Assembly (NCBI RefSeq): GCF_002288925.2
Contig: NW_022098057.1
Coordinates: 66,402,193-66,466,192, forward strand
Source of the DNA: Delphinapterus leucas
Lineage: Eukaryota > Chordata > Mammalia > Artiodactyla > Monodontidae
DNA length: 64,000 nucleotides
Reading direction: 5' to 3'
Shown: piece by piece, positions 38,710 to 51,315 of the stretch
Position numbering within the stretch: position 1 is the first letter of the stretch
Layout: each line of letters starts with the position of its first letter
Notes under the pieces: generated by a model
The model's database searches: none
What the model saw: the letters and a program-made list of their open reading frames with translations, nothing else
What the model was told of the DNA's origin: nothing
Position numbers and translations under genes: made by a program

Positions 38710-41178
38710 GGTCACAAATCAAGCCTCGGAAAATTTAAGAAAATTAAAATTGTATCAAGCATCTTTTCTGGCCACAACACTATGAGATTGGAAATCAATT
38801 ACAGGAAAAAAAACAGTAAAAAAACACAAGTACATGGAGGCTAAACAGTGCACTGCTAAATAACCAAGAGATCACTGAAGAAATCAAAAAAGAAATAAAA
38901 TAAATACATAGAAACAAATGACAATGAAAATACAATGACCCAAAACCTACAGGATGCAGCAAAAGCAGTTCTACTGAATATTATAGCAATTCAATCTCAC
39001 CTCAAGAAACAAGAAAAATCTCAAATAAACAATCTAACCCTACACTTAAAACAACTAGAGAAAGACGAACAAAGAAAACCCAAAGCCAGTAGAAGGAAAG
39101 AAATCATAAAGATCAGAACAGAAAAAAATGAAATAGAAATGAAGAAAACAACAGCAAAGATCAATAAAACTAAAAGCTGGTTCTTTGAGAAGATAAACAA
39201 AATTGATAAACCCTTAGCCAGACTCATCAAGACAAAAAGGGAGAGGATGCAAATCAATAAAAATAGAAATGAAAATGGAGAAATCACAACCAAAACTGCA
39301 GAAATACAAAGGATTATAGGAGACTACAAACAACTATATGCCAATAAAATGGACAATCACGGAGAAATGGACAAATCCTTAGAAACATACAATTTTCCAA
39401 GACTGAACCAGGAAGATATAGAAAATATAAACAGGCCTATCACAAGTAATGAAATTGAAACTGTAATTAAAAATCTTCCAACAAACAAAAGTCCAGGACC
39501 ACATGGCTTCACAGGTGAATTCTATCAAACATTTAGAGAAGAACTAACACCCATCCTTCTCAAACTCTTCCAAAACACTGCAGAGAAAGGAACACTCCCA
39601 AATTCATTCTACGAAGCCATCATCACCCTGATACCAAAACCAGACAAAGATATCACAAAGAAAGAAACTACAAGCCAATATCACTGATGAACATAGATGC
39701 AAAAATCTTCAACAAAATACTAGCAAACAGAATCCAACAGCACATTAAAAGGATCGTACACCATGATCAAGTGGGGTTTATCCCAGGGATGCAAGGATTC
39801 TTCAATATACACAAATCAATCAATGTGATACACCACATTAACATATTAAGGAATAAAAACCATATGATCATCTCAATAGATGCAGAAAAAGCTTTTGACA
39901 AAATTCAACACCCACTTATGATAAAAACTCTCCAGAAAATGGGCATAGAGGGAACCTACGTCAACATAATACAGGCCATATATGACAAACCCACAGCAAG
40001 CATCATACTCAATGGTGAAAACCTGAAAGCATTTCCACTAAGATCAGGAACAAGACAAGGATGCCCACTCTCACCACACTTATTCAACATAGTTTTGGAA
40101 GTCCTAGCCACAGCAAACAGAGAAGAAAAAGAAATAAAAGGAATACAAATTGGAAAAGAAGAAGTAAAACTGTCACTGTTTGCCAATGACATGATACTAC
40201 ACATAGAAAATATTAAAGATGACACTATAAAACTTCTAGATCTAATCAATGAATTTGGTAAGATTGCAGGATACAAAATTAATGCTCAGATATCTCGGGC
40301 ATTCCTATACACCACCAACAAAATCAGAAAGAGAAATTAAGGAAACACTCCCATTTACCATTGCAACAAAAAGAATAAAATACCTAGGAATAAACCTGCC
40401 TAAGGAGGAGAAAGACTTGTACTCAGAAAACTATAAAACACTGATGAAAGAAATCATAGATGACATAAACAGATGGAGAAATATACCATGTTCTTGGATT
40501 GAAAGAATCAATATTGTGCAAATGACTATACTACCCAAAGCAATCTACAGATTCAATGCGATCCCTATCAAAATACCAATGGCATTATTAACAGAATTAG
40601 AACAAGAAATCTTACAATTCATATGGAAACACAAAAGACCCCGAATAGCCAAAGCAATCTTGAGAAAGAAAAACGGAGTTGGAGGAATCAGGCTCCTCGA
40701 CTTCAAACTATACCACAAAGCTACAGTAATCAAGGCAGCATGGTACTGGCACAAAAACAGAAATATAGGTCAATGGTACAGGATAGAATGCCCAGAAATA
40801 AACCCACGCACATATGGGCACCTAATTTATGACAAGGAGGTAGGAACATACAATGGAGAAAAGACAGCCTCTTCAATAAGGAGTACTGGGAAAACTGGAC
40901 AGTTACATGTAAAAGAAAGAAATTAGAACACTACCTAACACCATACACAAAAATAAACTCCAAACTGATTAAAGACTTAAATGTAAGATCAGACACTATA
41001 AAACTTTTAGAGGAAAACAAAGGAAAAACACTTTTTGACATAAACCACGGCAAGATCTTTTTTGACCCACCTCCTAGAGTAACAGAAATAAAAACAAAAA
41101 TAAACAAGTGGGACTTAATTAAACTTAAAACCTTTTGTACAGCAAAGGAAACCATAAACAAGACAAAAAGGCAACCCT
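38710..41178 (+). pseudogene. L1 ORF2 (RT domain), broken and 3'-truncated
   Basis: Three long pieces remain. 38935-39687 (250 codons) holds the linker and RT N-terminal part with [15 protein letters not shown]. 39687-40340 (217 codons) holds the RT palm, with YRPISL-equivalent text just before it, [10 protein letters not shown], and the catalytic block read as FAND (40179-40190), so the first catalytic aspartate is lost. 40249-40926 (225 codons) holds the thumb/connection region ([33 protein letters not shown]). A one-base loss near 39,675 and another shift near 40,300 separate them. ORF2 text continues in broken form to about 41,178 (FFDPPPR near 41,055). The missing C-terminus and the Asp-to-Asn change make it inactive. 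Confidence 0.92.
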
Positions 41179-41443
41179 CAGATGGAGTGAGAGTAGTGGT
41201 GACATATATACACTACCAAATGTAAAATAGATAGCTAGTGGGAAGCAGCAGCATAGCACAGGGAGATAGGCTTGGTGCTTTGCGTTGACCTAGAGGGGTG
41301 GGATAGGGAGGATGGGAGGGAGGCTCAAGAGGGAGGGAATATGGGGACATGTGTATGCATATGGCTGATTCACTTTGTTGTGCAACAGAAACTAACACGG
41401 TATTTTGAAGCAATTATACTCCAATAAAGCTCTATTAAAAAAA
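38710..41443 (+). mobile_element. 5'-truncated LINE-1 with internal deletion
   Basis: Sense L1 starting in the linker between endonuclease and RT and ending in the 3' UTR plus an A-tail (41435-41445). A 16-bp target-site duplication with one mismatch flanks it: aagaaagaaatagttg at 38694-38709 and aagacagaaatagttg at 41444-41459. ORF2 sequence joins the 3' UTR directly near 41,178, so the last part of ORF2, including the cysteine-rich motif, is missing. The 3' UTR matches that of the full-length L1 at 4-11 kb, so both belong to related, fairly young families. Confidence 0.92.
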
Positions 41444-41459
41444 AAGACAGAAATAGTTG

Positions 41460-43119
41460 AATAAGATAGCTTCTAAAATAGTAAAGAAAAAAAGAAATTC
41501 TACAAAATGCAGAACTCTTTTTATGACACAATAGCTTTTTGATTTAATGCAGTTACTTTACCAATATGAATGAGAAAACCACATTCTCTGTTCAGTATAA
41601 CATGATTGCTATTGGTACATATTCCACTATTTGCAAATGTGATTCAGAAATACTATCTTAATAGTGAAAATGTGCTGTTTACTAAAACAATGAAAACTTT
41701 CCAAATCATAGATAGCAATCTAATTATAGTTCCCTTCTCTTTTCCATCTCTTAAGTTACAAGTATTCTTACGCAAATATCCTAACACAATGAAAATGTTC
41801 TTTAAAGCAACTGAGAAAGATTTATTTAAGGGAAGGAAGAGGAATTCACTAGAATCTAACGTTAAACTATTAATAAATTATGAAAAGCTTGGCTTAGGGC
41901 AGAATGCACAATGATTAATCTAGGTCTTCAGAGATGCAGCTCTCAAATCACACACTAATGTGGAGATGTCTCCTGCTGATATAAACACTGAGGCACAGAG
42001 AGTCTATGCAAATATGCTCAAATATACAGAGTAGTGGATGAATAAGATAGCGAAGATTCAAATTCAAGCCACCTGGCTGGCTCCACTCTACTGTGCTGTG
42101 TCTAAATCTGTAAGGGAATTTATCAGTAGAAATTGTAATGATAAAAATAGATGTGTGATAATTTAGTGTTCAACCATCTATTCATTAATTCAAGCTGGGT
42201 GTGTGTATTTTAAATGAGTAGCTAAGATCTGATTTAATATCAGATATGAGATTTCAAGAAATTGAAAAATTTAAAGGTAGGAAAAATATAGACATATATT
42301 ATGATTCCAAACTGTAGTACTATATAAAGGATATTTAATTATAGTAGAATACTATTATGAGTCTAGGAAAAAACTCATTTCAGACTGAATATAGGAACAT
42401 TTCAGAATCATTGGTAGATCTGAGAATAGATTGGTTGAAAATAATTTTCCTTAAGTAGTATGTCTTTATATGGATCACTCTGGCCAACAAGAACAAGAAC
42501 AATAAAACACATAAATTCTGTGTAGCTCTTGATCTAGACATAACCAGTCTTGAGTACTAACTTGTAAATTAGTTGATAAGACTGTCAGTAAATCATATTT
42601 CTGCAAAGTGATATGTGACTTTGAAATACTGTGGCCCGCAGAAGCAAAAAAAAAAAAATCAACTAGAAATCATTAAATCTATAATTTATATGTGGCAAAA
42701 TTAAGTAAAAAAAAATTTAAAAAAAAATTTGTCTCCACTTAAATCTGTGACTGTAGATTGAGCCCTGTCACCAAGAAGTCACCAACCATTATGCTTGTGA
42801 GATTCCATCTGACCTTATTTGTACTCCAAACAAATTGAAGATAAAAATCACTCCATATACTCACCTAACATAACACCTTAAAAATTGGTATCTAATCAAA
42901 ATGTATAAATGGATGAACAGGTGAATGAATATCAGTGGGGGATAATGCTGCAAGCCGAGGAGCCACTGGGACCATCATTTTCTGTATTAATCTGCGGTGG
43001 TGATGGCATGTTTTAGAGTCAAAGTGCTTTCTGCCTGAGGATGGAGGGGAGGTCAATTCCTTGCTTGTAGTACATTCCTACACCATTCATCAGGGAGAAT
43101 TTGAGATGAAAAAGACTAT
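41460..43119. other. Unassigned AT-rich intergenic sequence
   Basis: No gene or clear repeat. The open frame at 41606-41914 (102 codons) has no motif and is treated as chance. Confidence 0.4.
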
Positions 43120-43330
43120 GTTCATATCACACACACTCAGTAGCTGTGTGACTTTGGCAAATTACTCTAACTCTGGGTCTCAATTTTCTAATACTTGTAT
43201 TAGATTAATAAGTTACTTTTCAGGCCTGACATGAGAAATCAATGAAAGTGTCAATAAAGTGAAAAGCATAGTTCCCAACTCATAGTAAGCATTGACTAAA
43301 TATTTGCTTTCTTGAGTACTATTAATATTG
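43120..43330 (+). mobile_element. MIR SINE
   Basis: A clear MIR core: 'actcagtagctgtgtgactttggcaaattactctaactctgggtctcaattttc', then 'agttacttttcaggcctgacatgagaaatcaatgaaagtgtcaataaagtgaaaagcatagttcccaactcatagtaagcattgactaaatatttg'. One of the better preserved MIRs in the window. Confidence 0.85.
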
Positions 43331-44232
43331 TGTTCATGACAGTCTCTGACATGTAATTCATGCTAAATAATCAATATCTATTATTACTATAATAATTATT
43401 AAACTATATAATAAGTGAGGGAAAAAATATGTTATTGAGTAGAAGTTTGTACCTGAAATGGACTTTTGGAACATTCTAGCCCAATTTCCTCATTTTATAG
43501 AAGGGACTATTAAAACTTGGAGACAAAGTAATTTGCCCAATCTCACTCAAACAGTTACGATCTAGAATCTAGTTGGTCTAATTTTGGGCAAGCATCCATT
43601 TATTACATCTTGTTCCTTCCTTAATGTATGATGCTATCTTTTTAACTTGGAGACTATAAGGCATTGTTCATATCATCTATAACAATGACTGGCTCCTAAA
43701 TGACATGCAATCCATGTTTGTTCAGATGAACTCACCCTAGTTAAACTGATGTGTCTCAGCATGTATAAATGTATTAATCCAGATTTATTTATCAAATAAC
43801 AAACTCACTCTTGGAGGTTGGAGTTTTATTTACCTGATATGAGGCAAATACATTTTAATAAAAAGAGGCAGGTAGGAAAAACTTAATCTTTGGAAACTTG
43901 GGAAGTGACAATGCATGAAGTAGACTCTCAATGGCACAGTGTCAGGTGTCAGGGAACCTGAAATGAGCAGGGAAGTGTCAGAAAGACTCACTTGAGATTA
44001 ACGTTACCAAAAGCATAGGTTGATGATGGTTTGATTATGCTTGTGGTTCCTGAATTAGAGGTTAGAGGAGTGGAAGTTGGTAGGAGCTGCACTTATCTTC
44101 TTCATGCCACAGTGATATGGCGCAAAGACGTGCCAGGAGGGGCATGAGTACCATGATTCTTAAGAAAATTTAGCTCCAGGTTTTTGGGACATAATTCTCC
44201 ATGGGTTTCTTATGTTTCTCTATTTCTTGTTG
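43331..44232. other. Unassigned intergenic sequence
   Basis: Nothing recognised. Confidence 0.4.
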
Positions 44233-44839
44233 TGTTGGGAATCACTAAGACCCCCCCATAATCAATGATTCACTAGGAGGACTCAGGAAACAGTTGTATT
44301 CACAGCTATAATTTATAATAGTGAAAAGATTTAAAGCAAAATCAGCAAAGGGAAAAGGCACAAAGGGCAAAGTCCAGAGGAAATCAGGCACACACACTTC
44401 CAAGAATCCCTCTCAGTGGGGTCACACAGGACTCAATTACCCCAGAAACTAGCTGTTGACAAAAAGTGTCTAGTGTGACTGTGTAGAAGGGAAGCTCATT
44501 AGAGACTCATTGCCTAGGGTTTTTATTGAGAGCTAGTCAGGAGGTAACTTCTACCACACATGTATCAAGATTCCAGATTCTCAGAAGGAAGGTAAGCATT
44601 CAGTTTGTACAAACTGTCTAGTCCCAGTGAGTTACTCTTATAATTTAGGGAAAAATTTATGTCAGTGTACTGAACTATTTACCATTCATGTGTTCAGATG
44701 TCAACCAAGGGTCAATCTTGCAAGCAGACCTTCTAAGGGCAGCAGTCCCAGATCTGCAATGTTGTCCCCTTATCACGGTCATAAACAGACCCAGCTTTTG
44801 TTTTGGAACATCTTTTGAAACATAGTTGTACTGTCAACA
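44233..44839 (-). mobile_element. Solitary LTR, antisense
   Basis: The plus strand starts tgttggga and ends gtcaaca, so the minus strand has TG...CA ends. In antisense there is a poly(A) signal (plus 'tttattg' near 44,521) followed by an R/U5-like part. The text 'ctcaggaaacagttgtattcacagctata' and 'aaatcagcaaagggaaaaggcac' is the pattern of a common mammalian LTR. It faces the opposite way to the ERV that follows and shares no obvious sequence with that ERV's 3' LTR, so it is probably independent. Boundaries are approximate. Confidence 0.5.
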
Positions 44840-45259
44840 GCCTTGGAAGATGAAGATAAAGTCTCCTTCCAGGGCAAACGTTGGGCAAGTTTGCTTGCAG
44901 GCCATTATAAAATCTGAGCTCATTCCTCTTTGCATTTGAAGATCTTCAGATTTAATTTGGGATCTACTTAAAGAATTCACCTTTCTGGTTAAGGCTTTGT
45001 TCAATATCAGAGTACTCCTTTGGCATTTCAGTCTGATCTTGAGGCCAGACGGTTTCAACCAAAGCTGCTTTAAATGAAACTGTGCCCAGCTGGCCTTCAG
45101 CCTATTCCTTTGGAAAAGGCTGTCTTCAGCTAGGCTCCTCTGGGACCAAACTGTCTCCTTAGGACTGGTTGGAATTGGCTTGCAAGCTATTTGAGTTGAG
45201 TAGTTTGTGCTATGAGCTGTTTGAAAATTATTCTTTTCTATAGAGGAAAACCTCTACAT

Positions 45260-46900
45260 ATGGGATCCAAGTTATCTAAGTGTTTTGAGGGTGTCCCTTC
45301 CCCTCATACAGGGACTCTGGCTTATGTTTAAAAACCTTGGTCCCTCTTCATGTGAATTTCTAACTAAAGGAACCAACCTGATCAAAGGAGTTCAAAATAT
45401 CAATGGCCATTATGGTGAACTTTGAACTCTCCAAACTTAATTTCCTTAAGACCTCAACTTTGAACTCTCCAAACTTATTTCCTTAAAAATAGCTCAAAAA
45501 ATTTCAAAACCCAATGGAATGCTTATTTTGATTCGTATTTTGAGGCTTCCAAGCATTATCAGGAGTCTAAAATTGCCTCTCTGCAAAGTAAGATTTTAAA
45601 ATTAACTGAGGCAAATAAAAAATTAAAGAAAGCAAAATGCTTCCCAAAGCCTCAGTTTCTTCTTCCTTGGCTTCATTGTCTCAGGCTCCACCTCTGGCAC
45701 CACCTTATCTTTCTCCCTCAGCTCCTCATGGCCAGACCCTGCCTCAAGTGGAATCATTCTTTTCCCTTCTACACCAGCCATGCCTCTACTATACCCTCAG
45801 TTCCCCCATATTAATTCTCTTGCCAAACTTTCCCTTTTCCATAAAACTCTCCCCACTTCCTTTTCCTCTGAACTTGTCAAAACCAGTCCCTTTAAAATTA
45901 ACTTTTCCGAGTTACCTAAAGCTAAACCCTTAATTTCTTATACTCTCTGGACTAAAGCTGAACTGTGAGCCATAGTCAAAGATTTCCCCAAAGTAAGCTT
46001 AGATCCTCACAGAATTGCTGAGGGATTTAATACAGTTGACCCTTGAACAACATGGGCTTGAACTGCATGGGTCCACTTATAAGCAGAGTTTTTTCAATAG
46101 TAAATAGTACAGTATTACAGGATCCCACAGTTGAGTCTGCAGATGTGGAACTGTGGATATGGAGGAACTGTGTATACAAAAGGGCTGACTATAAATTATA
46201 CACGGATGTTCGACTGTGTAGAGGGTTGGCGCTCTTAACTCCTACATTGTTCAAGGGTCAACTGTAGAGTCATTCACATTTATCACCCTGGCTTCTCCGA
46301 CTTATGTAAGCTAGTCCATATGCTTGTCAGTGAAGGCCAGGCCAAGAACTGGATGGAAACCACGAAAATTGGGAAAGTCCTGAAAGGTCTCTAGACTGGG
46401 AGGCCAACTCTGCTAATTTATTATTTGATAAGCCTTAGGCAATTGCTAGGCAAATCATGGAGCAATTCCTAGTGTTTTTCCAAAGACTGTTGACTGGAAC
46501 AAATTTAGCTTGTACACAAAATCTAATGGACCTGTTTATGATTTTTACAATCAACTTCAGATGGTTTTTAAACAAAATTCTTCAGATGTTGATTTCACTT
46601 AAGCAGCTTTTAACTCCATGTTTATTAATGTGCTGAACTAAGGCCTTTCCCTTCTAGTAAAAAGGACTGGTATGGAATGGGAAACTATGTCCACTCCAGA
46701 CTGAGTCCATCTGGTAAACCAGCTCTTGAGAGTACTCTGGATGAGTCACCTCACAGGAAGACTTCCAAAATTCTTAACCTTCAACTCCATCAAATGAAGT
46801 CTCCTAAATGAAACCAAAACGTTCCTAGTTTCTGCTATTATGGCAAAGAGCCAGGACATTGGAAAAAATTTTTTACAAATCTAAGTGCTTTATGTACCTT
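45260..46900 (+). pseudogene. ERV gag, broken
   Basis: Gag builds the virus core. The likely start is ATG at 45260: it reads MGSKLS, with glycine at position 2 as required for N-myristoylation, but a stop follows within about 25 codons. A matrix/linker region follows with a short coiled-coil-like stretch (SKIASLQSKILKLTEANKK, about 45,560-45,620) and then a proline/serine-rich segment (about 45,637-45,900). The capsid starts near 45,940 (YTLWTKAEL). It is cut by a MITE at 46033-46264 and continues with LVHMLVSEGQAKNWME near 46,315. A nucleocapsid zinc-knuckle remnant lies at 46833-46871: the first Cys (46833) and His (46857) remain, but the second and last Cys are replaced by Gly and Phe. Frame changes occur near 45,630 and before 45,940, along with many stops. 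Not functional. Confidence 0.75.
46033..46264 (+). mobile_element. MER2/Tigger2-like MITE inserted in ERV gag
   Basis: Perfect inverted ends, cagttgacccttgaacaa and ttgttcaagggtcaactg, enclose 232 bp, with TA dinucleotides on both sides (46031-46032 and 46265-46266). This is the TA target-site signature of Tc1/mariner-Tigger elements. Gag capsid sequence resumes directly after it. It has no coding capacity. Confidence 0.92.
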
Positions 46901-46939
46901 CATCCCTCAAACCAGCCCTTTAATGTCTCCCCAATTCTC

Positions 46940-49900
46940 AATGATGGGACTCCAAGGAACTACAGGGGTTCATTCCAATCCTCCCTGTTAATTGGGTTGG
47001 AAAAACATTTCTTTTCCAGATTAGGGATGGATCTCTTCTAGTCCTAATTGATATGAGTCAATCTCTTGGTGCTCAACCCCACTATTATAAAACAGCTCTT
47101 GCCTCAAAGTACTAAAATAATTCAAATAGTGGGGATGTCTAATGAACCTCAAGAGGTTCCTGTCTCTAAACCTATCTCCTTTTATTTAGGCACTTTGAGA
47201 GATACCCACCCTTTTCTCCTTAGTTCTACTGCTTCTATCCATTTATTAGGCCTAGACTTCTTAGAGAAATATCACACTGGAATTTCCTTCTCTCAGAAGA
47301 GAAAAATATAATTCTACAATTTGATAATAGTCAGCAAAGTAACCAACCAGGTGAATTAAATAACCTCTTGACCTCTTTTATTCCATCTCTGATGGTACTA
47401 GAGCAGATTCTGGAAACACTGATCATTTGTCATTGAATCAGCTGCCACTTTTCTTACAGGCAAAATCTCTAACTGATGTTTGCAAAATGTACAGCACACC
47501 TCTCACCAAAATTCAAATAGATCCCTCAAAGCTCTTCCCAGAATTAATCAATACTCTGTAAGCAAAGAAGACCTTCAAGGCATAAAGCTCATAATAGAAG
47601 ATTATGGGCTCAAGACCTCATTATCCTTTGTACCAGGCCCTGTAACACATTTTTCCAGTGACAATGCCTAAGGGCCAAGGATGGAGGTTTGTCCAGGACC
47701 TCCAAGCAATAAACAAACATTGTTATCCCTTGAAACCCTGTTGTTCCTAACCCTCCTACATTAGTAAGATCCATTCCCAGCAGAAGTAAATTCTTTACTG
47801 TAATTGATTTATATAGTGCATTCTTTAGTACTCCAGGTGATGAAGCTAGCCAATACCTTTTTTGCCTTCACTTGGGAAGAAAAAAAAAAATCATATGGAC
47901 AGTAACAACTCAGAGTTATACTGAGAGTCATTATTTCTTACAAATCCTGAGGGCTGATCTGGATGACATAAAGTTCCTTAGGGTTCTACTTTGTAGCAAT
48001 ATGTAGATGATTTGCTTCTTTTCTCTCCTTCTCAAGCCTTCTCACAGGAAGACAGCATCCACTTGCTAAAGCTTTTAGCCTTAAAGGGACAGAAGATCAC
48101 CAAAGAAAAACTGCAGTTTGCCCAAACCCAGGTTTTATTTTTAGGGCATCTGATATCAGAATAAGGGTTGCTCTTAGGTCCAGATAGACTTTATGATGTC
48201 CTAACTTTCTCAAAATCCAAAAGTCAGGGCCAACTGTGAGGTTTTCTCATGTTAGTTAATTATTGCTGAAAGTGGATTCAAATTTTTCTTTAATGGGCAA
48301 ACCTCTATAGTAAAACTCAACAAAAGCAACTCCAGCCCAGTTTTATGAAAAGAAATGGACCACATAGACTTCAAGGCCTTAAAGAAGAGTTTGATAAACC
48401 CATCTGTCTTTGGGCATTCCAATTATCAGATTTCCTTTTTTTACGAAAAGGAAGGAAATATCTTGGGGTACTCACCCAAAAATATGGAGACCACCATCAA
48501 TGCATAGGTTATTTTAGCCAGCAATTGGCCCCTATGGCATGGGGATAGCCCCCTTGCCTTAAAGCCATTAACAAAATATATTTATTTATTATATTTATTT
48601 TCTTTCTTTCTTTTATTTTTTTTGGCTGCGTCAGGCCTTAGTTGAGGCATGCAGGATCTTTCGTTGCAGCTCACGGGCTCTTCGCTGTGTGCAGGTTTCT
48701 TTCTAGTTGTGGTGTGCGGGTTCTCTCTCTCTAGTTGTGGTGCACGGGCTTCAGGGCACGTGAGCTCTGTAGTTTGTGGCACATGGGCTCTCTTGTTGAG
48801 GTGCATGAGCTCAGTAGTTGTGGTGCACGGGCTTAGTTGCCCAGCGGCACATGGAATCTTAGTTCCCCGACCTGGGATCAAACCCGTATCTGCTGCATTG
48901 GAAGGCGGATTCTTTACCACTGGACCACCAGGGAAGTCTCGCCTTAAAGCTATGATAGCCACTGCCCTTTTGGGTAAGGTCACCAAGAAAATCATTGTGG
49001 TATCCCCTTTAACCATTTTTTAAACCATTTTTTTGTACCTCATGCAGTAAAAACTCTCCTGAATTCTCATCTCCCTCAACATTTCTCAGCTAGCCACCTC
49101 ACCTTTCATAATGTCTTTTTGTTAACTGCCCCTCACATGACTCTTTTATGTTGTAATAACGTTAACCCAAATACTGTTTTCCCCTTCATCACAGAGAAAG
49201 TCCGTCATGACCACTGCTTAATACTAATGGATTACCTCCTGACTCCTTATAACAGGAAAATCCATTGGGTAAGGTTGACTTCTCACGGTTCACTGACGGT
49301 TCTTACTTAAAAGGTGACAATGGCAAATAATGTGCTGGGTGTACTATTACAATTCCTATTGATGTTCTTGAGGCAGCATCTTTGCCTATGGCTACTTTAG
49401 CTCAACATGCTGAATTATACATTTTTACAAGGGCTTGTACTTTAGCCAAGGACAAAACTGTCAATATTTATACTGATAGTAGATATGCTTTTGGAATAGC
49501 TCATGATTTTGGAATGTTGTGGAAGCAATATGGCTTCCTTACTTCCATTGGAAATAAGATTAAAAATGTCCTTATGTTCAGGAATTATTGAATGTGATAC
49601 TTTTATCTGTTGTTTTAGCTATCATTAAATTTCCCGCATATTCTAAACTTGAGTGTCTGGAAGCTAAAGGAAATCACCTTACTGATATTTCTGCAAGGAA
49701 TGCTGCCCTTAAAGGGACCAACAGCAGACAAACCTCTGTCATGGTCTGAAGGGATATTTCCCCAAATTACAACTTAGAAAAACTGGCTGGAAAAGGCCAA
49801 CAATTGGACTCAGGAAAAAAAAAAAAAAAAAAAGAACAAGATTGGAAATTCAACAATTGTTGGTTTGATAAAAAGAGAAAGTTCTGATTTGGACCTAATA

Positions 49901-50948
49901 ACAACCCAGTACTGCTGTAGAATCTAAAATTCTCCCTGCTTACCACTGTGCCTGCATTAAACCACAGGTTTACCAATAAAATGATAGTCTTTATAAATCA
50001 ATATTGGTGGGGAAACATTAACAAAGCTGAAAAAAGTGCCTATCTCCCTTGTCCCCCTTGTCCTAAGTACAACCGAGGAAGCCTGTTTCTACTGCTCCTG
50101 GACATTTTAAACGGCCTAATTGACAATTTCAGGTCTGACAATTGGAATTTGGACAATTTCTTCCGTCCAATGGATATAAATATATTTTAGTCACATTCAG
50201 TATGTTTTCACACTGGACTGAAGCCTTTCCTTGCAGATAAGCTTATTGCCTCTTGTGGCTAAAGTCCTTTTGGAAAAGATTATCTCTACCTGGGGAACTT
50301 CACTCAAATTGCATAATAATCAAGAAATCCATTTTACTGCCCAGGTGCTTTGACAGGTCTGTGCTGTTTGGCTGGTCTTACAACACTGTCACTGTGCTTA
50401 CCACCCTCAATCCTCTGGTTCAGCTGAACACACTAACGGCATTAAGACTCAGTTGGCAAATTTGTAGGAGCCCTCCAATACTCTGGCCAAAAACACTGGT
50501 CTTTCTAAATCTCAGACCAACCTCTTTTGGAACTTATAAACTCTCAGTCTTTGAGATAGTCACAGGGTGCCCAATGCACTTGAGTCCTGTTTCTTTTGAC
50601 TCACAACTGATGAAAGGAGAGATACTGCAAAGGCTTAATTGCACTGTTGCTTCTCCTAAAAGTAACCATATTTTGGTAGAACAATCTTTTCACAGTGAGC
50701 CTTTGGGAGATGAAGACCTTAAGTGTCATACTTTGCAATCTGAATATTTTAGTTATTGGAAAAGAAACCTCTAGGACTCTCTTCAATGTGGCTGGAAGGG
50801 TCCCTATCAGGTACTGCTAACCAAACATTGTGCCAACAAACTCCAAGGAATAGACACTTCGATTCACGTGACACACCTGAAGGTGCCAAACACTGACTGT
50901 AACTGCACATTATCTGGTGATCTGAAAGTAAAGACGTCCCAGAACTGA
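46940..50948 (+). pseudogene. ERV pro-pol (protease, RT, RNase H, integrase), broken
   Basis: Four enzyme parts are visible. Protease at about 47,000-47,311: the active-site triad is degraded to D-M-S at 47050, and a conserved tail (LLGLDFLEKYHTGISFSQK) lies near the end. RT at about 47,480-48,560: motif A region VIDLYSAFFSTP near 47,800; the catalytic YVDD at 48000-48011 is intact, preceded by a stop. RNase H at about 49,260-49,591: YTDSRYAFG near 49,470. Integrase at about 49,920-50,948: a CPPC pair of the zinc-binding domain near 50,052, a core with FSHWTEAFPC near 50,200, and an SFHSEPLGDEDLKCHTLQ tail near 50,690. A SINE splits pol between RT and RNase H. Stops and shifts are frequent; the longest open piece is 173 codons (50253-50774). 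The family is certain, the coding function lost. Confidence 0.85.
48568..48940 (-). mobile_element. CHR-type SINE inserted in ERV pol
   Basis: Antisense SINE: an attta-type tail on the left, 'ggctgcgtcaggcctta', 'gttgtggtgcacgggctt' units, box B complement (gggatcaaacccg), and 'gaccaccagggaagtctc' on the right. The target-site duplication is gccttaaagc at 48556-48565 and 48941-48950, extending with one mismatch. Pol text continues on both sides. Confidence 0.93.
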
Positions 50949-51221
50949 AGCAGATAACATCTGATGAGACAGCTTTCCCAAGATATCCAGAACAGGTCTG
51001 TTGGAAGTTTGTTGTCAAAGTTTTGATAATGGCATAACACTTCAGGTGATCTCCAATGTCTAGCATCTTGATAACATATGGACTTTAGATTAAAAGTGCC
51101 TGAGACTTCTCCTTCCACCCCCTCTTTGTTTACTCAGATGTTTACTCAGAATTTAATAGGTGCCCAATCCTTGCACTTCCCCTCCAACATAAGACACTAC
51201 ACTTGGGAAGAATTCTGAGGA

Positions 51222-51256
51222 CAAAAAGACAAAAAGGACAAAGGACAAAAAGACTC
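51222..51256 (+). repeat. Short tandem 'ggacaaa(aagacaaa)' repeat between pol and LTR
   Basis: Three to four imperfect copies of gacaaaaag/gacaaag units, lying where env or the env remnant would be. Confidence 0.7.
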
Positions 51257-51315
51257 TAAAACCAGAAAACCTGACTCTTGTTCAATGATAATTTAGAGAA
51301 AGATCTTGATCAAAA

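Noticed and set aside
41606..41914. 102-codon open frame downstream of the truncated L1
   Set aside because: Lysine/phenylalanine/leucine-rich in AT-rich DNA with no recognisable domain; treated as chance.
45637..45933. 98-codon proline/serine-rich frame as a possible independent small gene
   Set aside because: It sits in the expected place of the proline-rich part of ERV gag, between the matrix-like coiled coil and the capsid start.
48649..49023. 124-codon frame
   Set aside because: It is the antisense SINE joined to pol sequence; a chance fusion frame, not a gene.
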